Shown piece after piece: positions 8,292 to 16,088 of a stretch of 31,848 bases of DNA; position 1 is the first letter of the stretch; each line of letters opens with the position of its first letter. Origin of the DNA: CAXRGH01 sp964230195 (lineage in GTDB: Bacteria > Pseudomonadota > Gammaproteobacteria > Enterobacterales > Alteromonadaceae). The DNA is taken from the NCBI GenBank assembly GCA_964230195.1, contig CAXRGH010000233.1:1-31848 (forward strand), in the 5' to 3' direction. A program made the translations under genes and the position numbers. Under the pieces are notes generated by a model. It worked only from the letters and a program-made list of their open reading frames with translations. It ran no database searches and had not been told where the DNA came from.

Positions 8292-8959
8292 AATATTCTC
8301 ATGTAAAAATCGCGTTAATGCTCGGTTTTATATTTGTCATTAATGGCTGTGCCAGTACAAAAACTAAACAAGAAGTTTTTCCTAAAATGTATTCAGAAAA
8401 ACCATTGTCTATTTTGGTTGTCCCAGCAGTCAATGAGTCGACTTCAGCAGAGGCAATCGAATATTTGTCAACAACATTGGCTGAACCGCTCACACAACAC
8501 GGATACTATGTGCCATCTATTGAGTTAACAAATTTTATCTTCAATAATGAAGGTATTGTGACTGGAGAACAGCTCTTCGGGATAGCTCCTGAAGTAATTG
8601 GTAAGAATTTTGGCGTTGACGCTATCTTGTACACGACTATTCATCGCTGGGATACAAGTTACTATGTGATTGGTGGTAATGTCCAGGTAGATTTGTCATA
8701 TCAGCTAAAGTCGACAAAAACTAACGAGTTGATTTGGAGCTATCGCGAAGCTTTAACTGTTGATACAGGATCGAATGATGCCAATCCTCTCGTAGCTATG
8801 GTTGTAACTGCTATAAATACGGCGGTTCAGGATTATATCCCTGTTGCGAAGCAAGTTAATCAGTTAGCTCTGGCTTCCGCACCATTCGGTCATTATTCTA
8901 AAAAGCATGGTAAAGACCAACAACAACCAGTAAATTCATCGAAAACGGTGAGACAATAA
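8288..8959 (+). CDS. DUF799 (GNA1162-like) family lipoprotein
   Basis: A 223-residue lipoprotein with the lipobox I18-N-G-C21. Characteristic segments are SILVVPAVNESTSAEA, YLSTTLAEPLTQHGYYV, FGVDAILYTTIHRWDTSY and TNELIWSYREAL. These fit DUF799, whose best-known member is the Neisseria antigen GNA1162. The fold resembles TolB/CsgG-type alpha-beta domains. It is the last gene of the operon, overlapping DUF4810 by 4 nt, with a terminator 6 bp after its stop. The last 20 residues are polar and probably disordered. The molecular function is not established. Confidence 0.88.
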   Translation: MKYSHVKIALMLGFIFVINGCASTKTKQEVFPKMYSEKPLSILVVPAVNESTSAEAIEYLSTTLAEPLTQHGYYVPSIELTNFIFNNEGIVTGEQLFGIAPEVIGKNFGVDAILYTTIHRWDTSYYVIGGNVQVDLSYQLKSTKTNELIWSYREALTVDTGSNDANPLVAMVVTAINTAVQDYIPVAKQVNQLALASAPFGHYSKKHGKDQQQPVNSSKTVRQ

Positions 8960-8964
8960 TTAAG

Positions 8965-9001
8965 AAAGCTCACGAAGGCCTCGATGTTTTTGTGAGCTTT
9001 T
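8965..9001 (+). terminator. Rho-independent terminator of the lipoprotein operon
   Basis: AAAGCTCAC (8965-8973) pairs perfectly with GTGAGCTTT (8992-9000), a 9-bp stem with an 18-nt loop, and a T-rich stretch follows. It lies just after the DUF799 stop codon. Confidence 0.8.
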
Positions 9002-9215
9002 ACTTCATTCGCGCCTGAAATTTAGTCCTTATCCGATGCACTATTTATTCTTCTAAAATCTGCTATGATTTTTTCTATTCACTCGTTTCAAATCCCTAAA
9101 ATTTTATCAGCCGTGCACACCACCAAAAATTATTTTCAAGAATTATAAGGAACAGTAACGCCGAAATTTAATCAACGGTTTTTAGTTTTACAATATTTAA
9201 AGCTTAGGGGGCATA

Positions 9216-9362
9216 ATGAGCGGACAACGTTACACAGAAGAATTCAAAATCCTAGCGGTTAAACAGGTCTCATAACAGGAACATTCAATGACTTCTGTTT
9301 CTGATCGACTGAGTGTCAGCTACAAGTCAATTCACCGTTAGGTAAATTCCAACAACTGAAGC
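9216..9362 (+). pseudogene. IS3-type transposase orfA remnant
   Basis: ATG 9216 opens MSGQRYTEEFKILAVKQV, the start of IS3-family OrfA (helix-turn-helix) proteins. An in-frame TAA at 9273-9275 interrupts it. The frame then continues as SVSDRLSVSYKSIHR with a TAG (9339-9341) where the family has Trp. Similarity ends near 9362, where the GNAT remnant begins. There is no orfB and no recognisable terminal repeat, so only about 145 bp of an element survive and it cannot move. The start codon is preceded by AGGGGG. Confidence 0.8.
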
Positions 9363-9677
9363 TTTTTTTTGGCTAAGACCCAAGCCACGGAAATTACGAT
9401 GGACTACAATATCGTGTATATTGACCAAGGGGAGACATTTAAAGGTAGAGAACCCCTCAAAGCAGTTGATCAATCCGGCTGGCGCCCCATCAACATAACA
9501 TAGAACACTGAAGGCATGTGGTACCGTAGCCAAAGTTACCGCTAAATTTTTCCGGACGCTCTCAGGAAGTGCTTGTCCGCCGCCCATGGGGTCTATCGCA
9601 TAGTGATTTAATAAATCCGAGATATCTCTTGCTTGATCAGGGTTTCAGTAATCTGCAATTTTAATTTCAATGTTCAT
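9363..9677 (-). pseudogene. GNAT acetyltransferase remnant
   Basis: ATG 9677 begins MNIEIKIADY, followed by an in-frame TGA (9647-9645) at codon 11. The same frame continues NPDQARDISDLLNHYAIDP, then MGGGQALPESVRKNLAV, AGLINCFEGFSTF and VNIHDIVVHRNFRGLGLSQ. The last is the acetyl-CoA-binding motif (RGLGLSQ) of GNAT N-acetyltransferases. The protein breaks off right after it, where IS3-derived sequence starts, so the C-terminal third (about 50 residues) is missing. A nonsense codon plus truncation make it non-functional. The portion from 9587 alone could be read as an 86-residue ORF, but it lacks the complete fold. Confidence 0.85.
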
Positions 9678-10127
9678 TTATTCTGTTATCCGCCATTGTT
9701 TAAGCAAATCATTATTCACGAATGAAAACGCTGCGACAATCGCGACTGTGTAACTTAATTTATCAAATTAATATAAACATTAGAGAGAAGATGCTTTGAA
9801 CACTGATTGAGTGGGAAATGTTACCAATTTACGATTTTTATTATCAGTATAAAAGAATGTAAGTTTGTGATTTATAATTCTGTAATGCAATAACAGTTGC
9901 GGCTCCCAATTGCTATTCAGAACGTCACCCTTTTAGGTCATTCGGCTCTCTTTTGATTTTGGTTACGTTCCATGCGGTCAATCAATTCAGTGCAAAACAC
10001 AGTGATCATCAGAGCTCACACTGTTAATTCTGCGAAGAGTTTAATCGTAGAAAATTGCCGTAACTATGACTCACTCAATGTTACCAGCGAAGTATCTGAC
10101 AACGTATGTACAGTTTGGACTGATTGG
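9678..10127. other. 450-bp region without recognisable genes
   Basis: It lies between the GNAT remnant and the end of the nhaR-like gene. A 62-codon frame (9972-10160) has no ribosome binding site, no family features and overlaps the regulator's 3' end, so I regard it as noise. I see no tRNA, strong hairpin or repeat. The low-complexity AT-rich part (9740-9900) may have contained the promoter of the former acetyltransferase gene. Confidence 0.5.
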
Positions 10128-11033
10128 TTATTTAGAACGCTCCCCAAAGATAGCTTTTGATTCTTGGATGAGTGCCTTAATTAATGGCCTTTTTTGATTA
10201 GCACTACTGATGATTGCGTAGTAACGCTCTTGAATATCATTAGTATGACCGACACACTCTACATGGTATTGACTGATAATCGCCTCTTTAATAATGGAGG
10301 GGGCAGCGAAAATTCCATAGCCTTCCTCACCAAATCGTTTCAGCAACGCACTGTCATCAAACTCTGCGACTATGTCAGGGTGTAAGTGATGATCGTCAAA
10401 CCAACCTTCAAAAACCGCTTTCATTCGAGATTTCTCGCTGGGTAGTAAAAGAGAAGCATGATGAAGTAGTTGCGGAAAACCAACACTAATGTCAACCGAA
10501 TTCGGTTTTGCAAAAAAGCTAATGCCACTCTCTCCGAGAAAATGGCTAAAAGCTCGGATTGATGTACCGGGTGCGACAGCGCGATCGGCAATGATGATAT
10601 CAATCTTGTTGATTGCTAACTCTGAAGTCAGAGTCTCAAAGTCACCCTCTTTGAAAATGAATCGTGTTGTTTTTGCCTCTTTCATTACCTGTTTGACAAA
10701 GTCAAATGTCAACATCTTGGGGATTACATCCGTGACGCCAATGGTTAATTGATGAACATGTCCATGCTCTCTGGCCTGCAGTGTTTCCAGCAACTGATGC
10801 CCTGTATTGAAAATCTCTTCTGCCGACCGATAAGCGACACGTCCCTGATTATTCAAGTGCAGGCGCTTGCCGTGACGATCAAATAGAGTAAATCCTAGGT
10901 ACTCTTCGAACGTTGCCAGCTGTCCGCTAACAGTCTGTGGGGTAACATGCAACGTTTGGGCTGCCTTTGCGATGCTTCCCTCCCTTGCAACGATGTAAAA
11001 ATAGTATAAATGATTATAATTCAACTGACGCAT
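10128..11033 (-). CDS. nhaR: NhaR-type LysR family transcriptional regulator
   Basis: A 301-residue LysR regulator. The N-terminal winged helix-turn-helix (residues 4-62) reads LNYNHLYYFYIVAREGS, then AAQTLHVTPQTVSGQL and FDRHGKRLHL, very close to the pattern of E. coli NhaR. The effector domain has VGVTD-like strands (IGVTDVIPK) and the NhaR-like EFDDSALLKRFG plus FAAPS. ATG 11033 has GGAG 7 nt upstream. E. coli NhaR activates nhaA in response to Na+ and also affects envelope polysaccharide genes. No antiporter gene lies here. The gene is divergent, with a 119-bp gap, from the ABC/HlyD/TolC operon, so that operon is the probable target. The inducing signal is unknown. Confidence 0.85.
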   Translation of the reverse strand: MRQLNYNHLYYFYIVAREGSIAKAAQTLHVTPQTVSGQLATFEEYLGFTLFDRHGKRLHLNNQGRVAYRSAEEIFNTGHQLLETLQAREHGHVHQLTIGVTDVIPKMLTFDFVKQVMKEAKTTRFIFKEGDFETLTSELAINKIDIIIADRAVAPGTSIRAFSHFLGESGISFFAKPNSVDISVGFPQLLHHASLLLPSEKSRMKAVFEGWFDDHHLHPDIVAEFDDSALLKRFGEEGYGIFAAPSIIKEAIISQYHVECVGHTNDIQERYYAIISSANQKRPLIKALIQESKAIFGERSK

Positions 11034-11152
11034 TCACTTTCTCCAATTACCCTTTAATCAGATTTTTCCGAATTGTAATTAAGGAATCATCAGATATTAC
11101 CTTTGTTTGAAATTCTATACAATTAGAGTATTGACCACGACAGGAGTGAATT

Positions 11153-12826
11153 GTGTCAGGACAGAACACCAACATTCAAGACGTTCGGCGACAACTAAAT
11201 GAGTTGCTGCGCCCTGAATCCGGTTTTTTTACCGTAGCGGTAGTGTATGGCATTGCCATCAGTATGCTCACACTGGCAGTCCCGATTGCAGTGCAAACCT
11301 TAGTCAATACCATCGCTAACATTGCATCAGTAAGAGCAGTGATTATCTTATCGACTTTTTTGTTTGCGACATTATTTTTATCCGGAGTTATCAGCGCTAT
11401 CAGAATGCGGGTAATGGAGCATTATGAGCGTCGTGTATACGCGAGACTTACATCTGAGCTGAGCATTAGGACCATATTGGCACCTCATAGTTATTTTGAA
11501 GGCCACAAGAATACGGACATCACGCAACGGTATTTTGACATTATGACGCTTCAAAAAAATATTCCGTCATTGGTGGTGGATGGATTTGCTTTAGTTTTAC
11601 AATTGCTAGTAGGATTCACTCTAGTATCCTTCTATCACCCAGCCTTGTTCGCTTTCAATACAGTCATCGTGATCACTCTCTATCTGATTTGGAAGTTATG
11701 GAGCGGCAAAGCGAAACGCACCGCAATTGCACTGTCAGATGCAAAATATAAGACCGCAAAATGGTTACATGATATTGCATCGGCCCATGAGTTTTTTAAA
11801 TCGAGAAGCCACCTTGATTATGCCGGTGTGACTTCAGAACATCACATAGCTCAGTATATTGATACCCATCAACATCATTTTAAGTACACTTTCACGCAAG
11901 CCATCATGTTTCTCGTCCTCTACGCATTAGCGAGCGCCATGTTGTTGGGGTTGGGAGGATGGTTGGTTGTTATGGGACAATTATCCATAGGACAACTGGT
12001 TGCAGCCGAATTGATTATGTCAGCGGTGTTCTTTGGCTTATCTCGCTTCTCTATCTATCTCAAACTCTATTATGAGCTTTATGGAGCCGCCGACAAATTA
12101 GGTAAGGCACTCAACATGCCCCAAGAAACACTAGACGAGGCCAACATTCAAAGTGATAACGCTGGCTCTGCACTGGAATGTAAAGCCGTTACATTAACGC
12201 ACCTTAAAAATGAGTATCAACTCAACCTTCATATTCCGGAAGGAGGTAAATGGTACGTGATGACACAAAATAGCTGGGTTCAGAGGCAATTAATTCATTT
12301 ATTTAAATCCTACACGCGCCCCAAAAAAGGTTGGATACGATTAGGCAACTACGAACTATCCGACTATGACACCTTTGAGTTGAGGCAAAGGATCACCGTG
12401 ATTGATCGCTCCCCCATAGTGAACTGTACAGTAAAAGAATACTTGAGGATGTCAGCACCCAATGCCAGCCTGTCTCAAATTTCTGACACCCTACAGCGTG
12501 TTGGTCTAGACAAGATCATTCATCATTTGCCAAACGGCATCAATTCAGCAATGACTCCACAAGGTACGCCACTGCTTCCAGTAGAACTCATGCTATTGAA
12601 GCTCGCCGTGGCATTACTCGCACAGCCAGACATTATTATCTTGAATCAACATTTTGATACCATACCGCAAGACCAGAAGCACCGTATTTTAGGTGAATTG
12701 AAATCTCAGCCTCAAACAATTTTATATTTCACAAATCAACCTGACTCCCATCTATTTGAAGGTGTTATTCAGCTGGATGATTCAGTGCAACAGGAAGATC
12801 TCATGAACAAGGAGACCAACAAATGA
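11153..12826 (+). CDS. ABC exporter-like protein with degenerate ATPase domain
   Basis: A 557-residue half-transporter-like protein, start GTG 11153 with AGGAG 6 nt upstream. Residues about 25-305 form a type I exporter membrane domain with six hydrophobic segments, including FFTVAVVYGIAISMLTLAVP and LGLGGWLVVMGQLSIGQLVA. Residues about 335-545 align with an ABC nucleotide-binding domain, but all motifs are replaced. The Walker A region (364-380) reads GGKWYVMTQNSWVQRQL, without GxxGxGKS/T. The Q-loop area reads VIDRSP. The signature position is LLPVE (474-478) instead of LSGGQ. Walker B is IIILNQ with N498-Q499 for Asp-Glu, and the H-loop is FTNQ. It therefore should not hydrolyse ATP by the usual mechanism. 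It has no peptidase domain. It heads an operon with HlyD and TolC genes, so it probably belongs to an export complex. Confidence 0.85.
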   Translation: MSGQNTNIQDVRRQLNELLRPESGFFTVAVVYGIAISMLTLAVPIAVQTLVNTIANIASVRAVIILSTFLFATLFLSGVISAIRMRVMEHYERRVYARLTSELSIRTILAPHSYFEGHKNTDITQRYFDIMTLQKNIPSLVVDGFALVLQLLVGFTLVSFYHPALFAFNTVIVITLYLIWKLWSGKAKRTAIALSDAKYKTAKWLHDIASAHEFFKSRSHLDYAGVTSEHHIAQYIDTHQHHFKYTFTQAIMFLVLYALASAMLLGLGGWLVVMGQLSIGQLVAAELIMSAVFFGLSRFSIYLKLYYELYGAADKLGKALNMPQETLDEANIQSDNAGSALECKAVTLTHLKNEYQLNLHIPEGGKWYVMTQNSWVQRQLIHLFKSYTRPKKGWIRLGNYELSDYDTFELRQRITVIDRSPIVNCTVKEYLRMSAPNASLSQISDTLQRVGLDKIIHHLPNGINSAMTPQGTPLLPVELMLLKLAVALLAQPDIIILNQHFDTIPQDQKHRILGELKSQPQTILYFTNQPDSHLFEGVIQLDDSVQQEDLMNKETNK

Positions 12827-13848
12827 ATGCTGCTGAACTTCGCTTCATGAAACAAATGAAAACATTGAAACGTCTATCAATCCCTAATGGTTATCGAACG
12901 TTTGCTTGGTTGCTGATGGTGGTCACCGTGATTATTGCTGCCGCACTCTGGTATACCCCTTGGGTTCAGACTGCACAAGGAACGGGGGAGGTGAGTACTC
13001 TCGATCCAAGAGATAGAACCCAAGCTATTTCTGCCCTCGTTGCCGGACAAATCAAGCATTGGCATGTACGAGAAGGGCAACAAGTCAAACTTGGCGACCC
13101 TATTGTTACTCTCATTGATACTGACAAAGCATTAGTTGAACGTTTAAGCTCTCAATTAACCGCAATTCAACAACGACACCAAGCAAATTTGGCAGCTGTA
13201 CGCCATGCCGAGAGCAATCTTCAGCGTCAGCGGTCTTTGCTGGCGGAGGGTTTAGTCTCGCAGCGTGATGTGGAGATGGTTGAAATACGCTTACAAGATC
13301 TACTCGCAAAATCATCTTCCACTGAAGCAGAAATTAGCAAACTAAAAGTGTCTCTTGCTCGTCAATCCATTCAAACGAAAGTTGCACCTCAAGATGGTAC
13401 CATTATCAGATTACTCTCTGCTGGTAACGCAACCTTTGTGAAGCCTGGCGATATTTTGGCTCAATTCATCCCTCATGAAGCCAAGCGCTCAGTTGTCATC
13501 AAAGTATCAGGGTTAGACGCTCCCCTTGTCACACCTGGTAAAAAAGTCCGCCTTCAATTTGAAGGATGGCCAGTATTCCAATTCAGCGGGTGGCCTGGCA
13601 CTGCGGTTGGAACCTTTGGCGGACAGGTCGAATTTGTGGAACCAGTAGCAGATGAAAACGGACGTTTTAATGTTTGGATTAAACAAGATACGAGCGATGC
13701 GCCTTGGCCTGAAGCAAGCTTTGTCAGATTGGGAAGTAAAGTAAAAGGCTGGGTATTACTGGGAGAAGTTAAACTCGGCTATGAGATGTGGCGACAGCTC
13801 AATAACTTTCCACCAAATGCACGCTCGGAGGCATCCCATGGGCGGTAA
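12823..13848 (+). CDS. HlyD-family periplasmic adaptor (membrane fusion protein)
   Basis: A 341-residue adaptor expected to bridge the inner-membrane protein and the outer-membrane channel. A short cytoplasmic start leads to one membrane span (about 24-45, LLMVVTVIIAAALWYTPWV). The first lipoyl half is ISALVAGQIKHWHVREGQQV at about 69-90. A compact alpha-hairpin follows at about 105-185 (QRQRSLLAEGLVSQRDVE), then the second lipoyl half (KVAPQDGTIIRLL) and a beta-barrel region (PGKKVRLQFEGWPVF). The hairpin is shorter than in classic HlyD of type I secretion, closer to RND or efflux-type adaptors. It overlaps the ABC-like gene by 4 nt (ATGA) and the TolC-like gene by 11 nt, which indicates translational coupling. 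Confidence 0.9.
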   Translation: MNAAELRFMKQMKTLKRLSIPNGYRTFAWLLMVVTVIIAAALWYTPWVQTAQGTGEVSTLDPRDRTQAISALVAGQIKHWHVREGQQVKLGDPIVTLIDTDKALVERLSSQLTAIQQRHQANLAAVRHAESNLQRQRSLLAEGLVSQRDVEMVEIRLQDLLAKSSSTEAEISKLKVSLARQSIQTKVAPQDGTIIRLLSAGNATFVKPGDILAQFIPHEAKRSVVIKVSGLDAPLVTPGKKVRLQFEGWPVFQFSGWPGTAVGTFGGQVEFVEPVADENGRFNVWIKQDTSDAPWPEASFVRLGSKVKGWVLLGEVKLGYEMWRQLNNFPPNARSEASHGR

Positions 13849-15247
13849 GATTTATTTGACCATCTTTCTCTTATTCATGGCTAATGTGGGATACGCAAGT
13901 ACACAGTTACCTTTCAGTGTAATGCAATACATTGAACGGATTAAACAAACTCATCCTAAAATCATGGCTGCTGACGTTAAAATAGCAAGTGCTAACTTCG
14001 GTGTCGAAGCGGCAAGAGGAACATTTGATCCCGTATTTAATCAGCAAAGCCGTGTACGCCCTTTCGGTTACTATGACGGCGCGATTGCCAGTCAAACCTT
14101 GTCCCAACAACTGCAATATCAGGGGATTAAAATGTATACTGGCTATCGGATCAGTAGTGGTGATTTTCCATCCTACGACGCTAATCTGGAGACCCTTGAT
14201 GGCGGTGAGTTGAGCGTTGGCGTTAATATACCGCTAATGCAGAACCGCCAAACTGACAAGTATAGAACCCAACTTGCCAATGCCAGAGAAGATACTCAGT
14301 ACTGGCGAGCAAATTACGCTATCAGCATCAATGATACACTTTACCGCGCGATGCTCGCATTACTAAAATGGCATGAAGCGAGCCTTCGCCATCAAATGGT
14401 TAGTCAACTTGTGGAAACCACCGAGGCGCGCTTTGCTGGCATTAAAACTCGAGTCGACAGTGGCGATCTTCCAGCCATTAGTATAACCGAGTTCAATGGG
14501 ATTCTAATGAAACGCAAACGTGCTTTGCTGCAAGCCGAACAATTACTGGTTCAAACGCGACAACACATACAGCTTTATTGGCGTGATAAAAACGGGGAAA
14601 TGATGCCTCTTAGTGCTATTCCTGAGACATTGGAAACCTTAGATTGGCCATATCACCTGAGTGATGAGGCGTTGCGCGATCTTGAAACAGAGATAGTCAA
14701 ACACCCGAAGTTAACAGCGATATCGGCTGAAATCCATCAAGCAAAAAACCTCAAACAGCTGAAGAATGATCAACTTAAACCACGGTTTGATCTTGAGCTA
14801 AAGCTTTCTCGCGATATTGGACAAGGAGAGCAGAACCTTAGAGAGACCGAAGGCTATGTGGGTATCCAGTTTGCAATGCCACTGGGCATGCGCTCAGCAA
14901 AAGCGGAACACTCTCAAGCCAATGAAAAACTGAGGGAAAAGCAATACGCGTTTCAGGGCGCTCATGATGAGCTTCGACAAGCCTTTGCTCGAGCGATTAC
15001 AAGCTATCGTTATGGGCAAACATTACTGGCTATGAACCGCCAACAAGCAACCATAGCTGACAAACTAGTGGGACAAGAAAACACCCGATTTCAAGCCGGT
15101 GCTAGTGATTTATTTGTACTCAATAGTCGTGAGACAAGTGCCATAGAGGCCAATCTCAACATGGTTTCCGCTCATATCAAACTCAAAGAAAGTGAACTTG
15201 CCGTTTGGGCAGCAGCTGGGAAAATGGCAGAAGTGAATGTCCAATGA
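13838..15247 (+). CDS. TolC-family outer membrane protein
   Basis: I choose ATG 13838 (469 residues) because GGAGG sits 6 nt upstream and the protein then starts with a proper signal peptide, MGGKIYLTIFLLFMANVGYA. An upstream in-frame ATG would add 19 residues inside the HlyD frame. The mature protein shows the two long helical halves of outer-membrane efflux proteins: IKQTHPKIMAADVKIASANF, RFAGIKTRVDSGDLPAISITE, then HPKLTAISAEIHQAKNL and NTRFQAGASDLFVLNSRET. The last segment is the typical RY.AGA.. pattern near the C-terminus. It completes a tripartite export operon. A possible hairpin terminator follows. Confidence 0.9.
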   Translation: MGGKIYLTIFLLFMANVGYASTQLPFSVMQYIERIKQTHPKIMAADVKIASANFGVEAARGTFDPVFNQQSRVRPFGYYDGAIASQTLSQQLQYQGIKMYTGYRISSGDFPSYDANLETLDGGELSVGVNIPLMQNRQTDKYRTQLANAREDTQYWRANYAISINDTLYRAMLALLKWHEASLRHQMVSQLVETTEARFAGIKTRVDSGDLPAISITEFNGILMKRKRALLQAEQLLVQTRQHIQLYWRDKNGEMMPLSAIPETLETLDWPYHLSDEALRDLETEIVKHPKLTAISAEIHQAKNLKQLKNDQLKPRFDLELKLSRDIGQGEQNLRETEGYVGIQFAMPLGMRSAKAEHSQANEKLREKQYAFQGAHDELRQAFARAITSYRYGQTLLAMNRQQATIADKLVGQENTRFQAGASDLFVLNSRETSAIEANLNMVSAHIKLKESELAVWAAAGKMAEVNVQ

Positions 15248-15267
15248 CACACAATTGATTGACCATT

Positions 15268-15295
15268 CTCCCTGTTAATGATGACGACACGGGAG
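15268..15295. terminator. Hairpin between the export operon and tRNA-Arg
   Basis: CTCCC-TGT (15268-15275) pairs with ACA-C-GGGAG (15287-15295), with one bulged C. There is no clear T-tract on either side. It lies between the convergent TolC-like and tRNA-Arg genes and could end transcription from either; the lack of a T-run weakens the call. Confidence 0.35.
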
Positions 15296-15306
15296 CATTA
15301 ATACTA

Positions 15307-15383
15307 TGGCGCACCTTGCAGGATTCGAACCTGCGACCTTCGCCTCCGGAGGGCGACGCTCTATCCAGCTGAGCTAAAGGTGC
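15307..15383 (-). tRNA. tRNA-Arg (anticodon CCG)
   Basis: A full 77-nt cloverleaf with encoded CCA (15309-15307). The acceptor stem GCACCTT pairs with AAGGTGC, the D arm contains AGCTCAGCTGGATAGAGC, the anticodon loop is CTCCGGA giving anticodon CCG, and the T arm holds GGTTCGAATCC. It matches the pattern of E. coli argX-type tRNA-Arg. It stands alone on the minus strand. Confidence 0.96.
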
Positions 15384-15542
15384 ATATATTGAGAAAGGAA
15401 TAGAGGCTGGAGCCCGCCTTCCGAACAATAGGCGCCTGAATCATACCACCATGTAATTCACATTCAAGCCATAATTTTAGAAGTGGTTAAATACAAAACC
15501 CTATTCTTTTTGTGTGTTTTTCCCGAATCAATCACAAATAGG

Positions 15543-15570
15543 TTGTTAGAGAAAAATTAGGCGGTATAAT
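15543..15570 (+). promoter_or_regulatory. Sigma70-like promoter of the cytochrome c gene
   Basis: TTGTTA (15543-15548, 4 of 6) and a perfect TATAAT (15565-15570) are spaced by 16 bp, about 60 bp before the GTG start at 15630. Confidence 0.5.
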
Positions 15571-15629
15571 CAAAACATTACGGATTAGCGTAGTAAGACG
15601 CGCTTAACATCTTTTTTGTGGAGAATCGT

Positions 15630-16025
15630 GTGAAACTTAAAACATTATTAATTGCTTTCGTTAGTATGCTAACCATGTCAGTTGCTATTGCAAGTCAAGA
15701 CATGTCAGTTGAAGAGATCAAGGCGCGCATCATGCCTGTTGGACAGGTTGCTATTTCTGGTGCTGCTGCCGCTCAAGCGTCAGGTCCACGTTCGGGTGCC
15801 GAGGTATATCAAGCATCATGTTTTGCGTGTCATGCAACAGGCGCTTTGAATGCACCTAAGCTAGGCGATGCCGCTGCTTGGGAGCCAAGAATCGCACAAG
15901 GCTTTGATGTCATGTTAGAGCATGCCATCAAAGGTTTTAATGCAATGCCTCCAAAAGGAACTTGTGGCGATTGTTCAGACGACGAAATCAAGGTGGCGAT
16001 TGAGCATATGATTGAGGGTATCTAA
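15630..16025 (+). CDS. Cytochrome c5-like c-type cytochrome
   Basis: 131 residues starting at GTG 15630, chosen because GGAG (15620-15623) is 6 nt upstream and the signal peptide then starts MKLKTLLIAFVSML and ends near AIA-S. The haem motif is C64-F-A-C67-H68, with M106 in AMPPKG as the probable sixth ligand. C112-G-D-C115 is the extra disulfide pair typical of cytochrome c5. The protein is periplasmic and carries electrons, probably to a terminal oxidase or peroxidase. The 60-residue segment before the haem motif is a little longer than in minimal c5 proteins. The gene is monocistronic, with its own predicted promoter. Confidence 0.92.
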   Translation: MKLKTLLIAFVSMLTMSVAIASQDMSVEEIKARIMPVGQVAISGAAAAQASGPRSGAEVYQASCFACHATGALNAPKLGDAAAWEPRIAQGFDVMLEHAIKGFNAMPPKGTCGDCSDDEIKVAIEHMIEGI

Positions 16026-16088
16026 CCGTAGGATACCTCCCCCAATCAATTTGCTGTCATAATCGCGACAATTATAATACAAAGCGTA

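Noticed and set aside
9327..9587. An intact 86-residue acetyltransferase gene
   Set aside because: The homologous frame extends upstream across a TGA to 9677 and is cut at its C-terminus by IS3-derived sequence, so it is a remnant.
9972..10160. 62-codon plus-strand frame
   Set aside because: It has no ribosome binding site or recognisable family and overlaps the end of the nhaR-like gene.
15183..15428. 81-codon minus-strand frame
   Set aside because: It runs through the tRNA-Arg gene and the antisense of the TolC-like gene, so it is not a protein gene.
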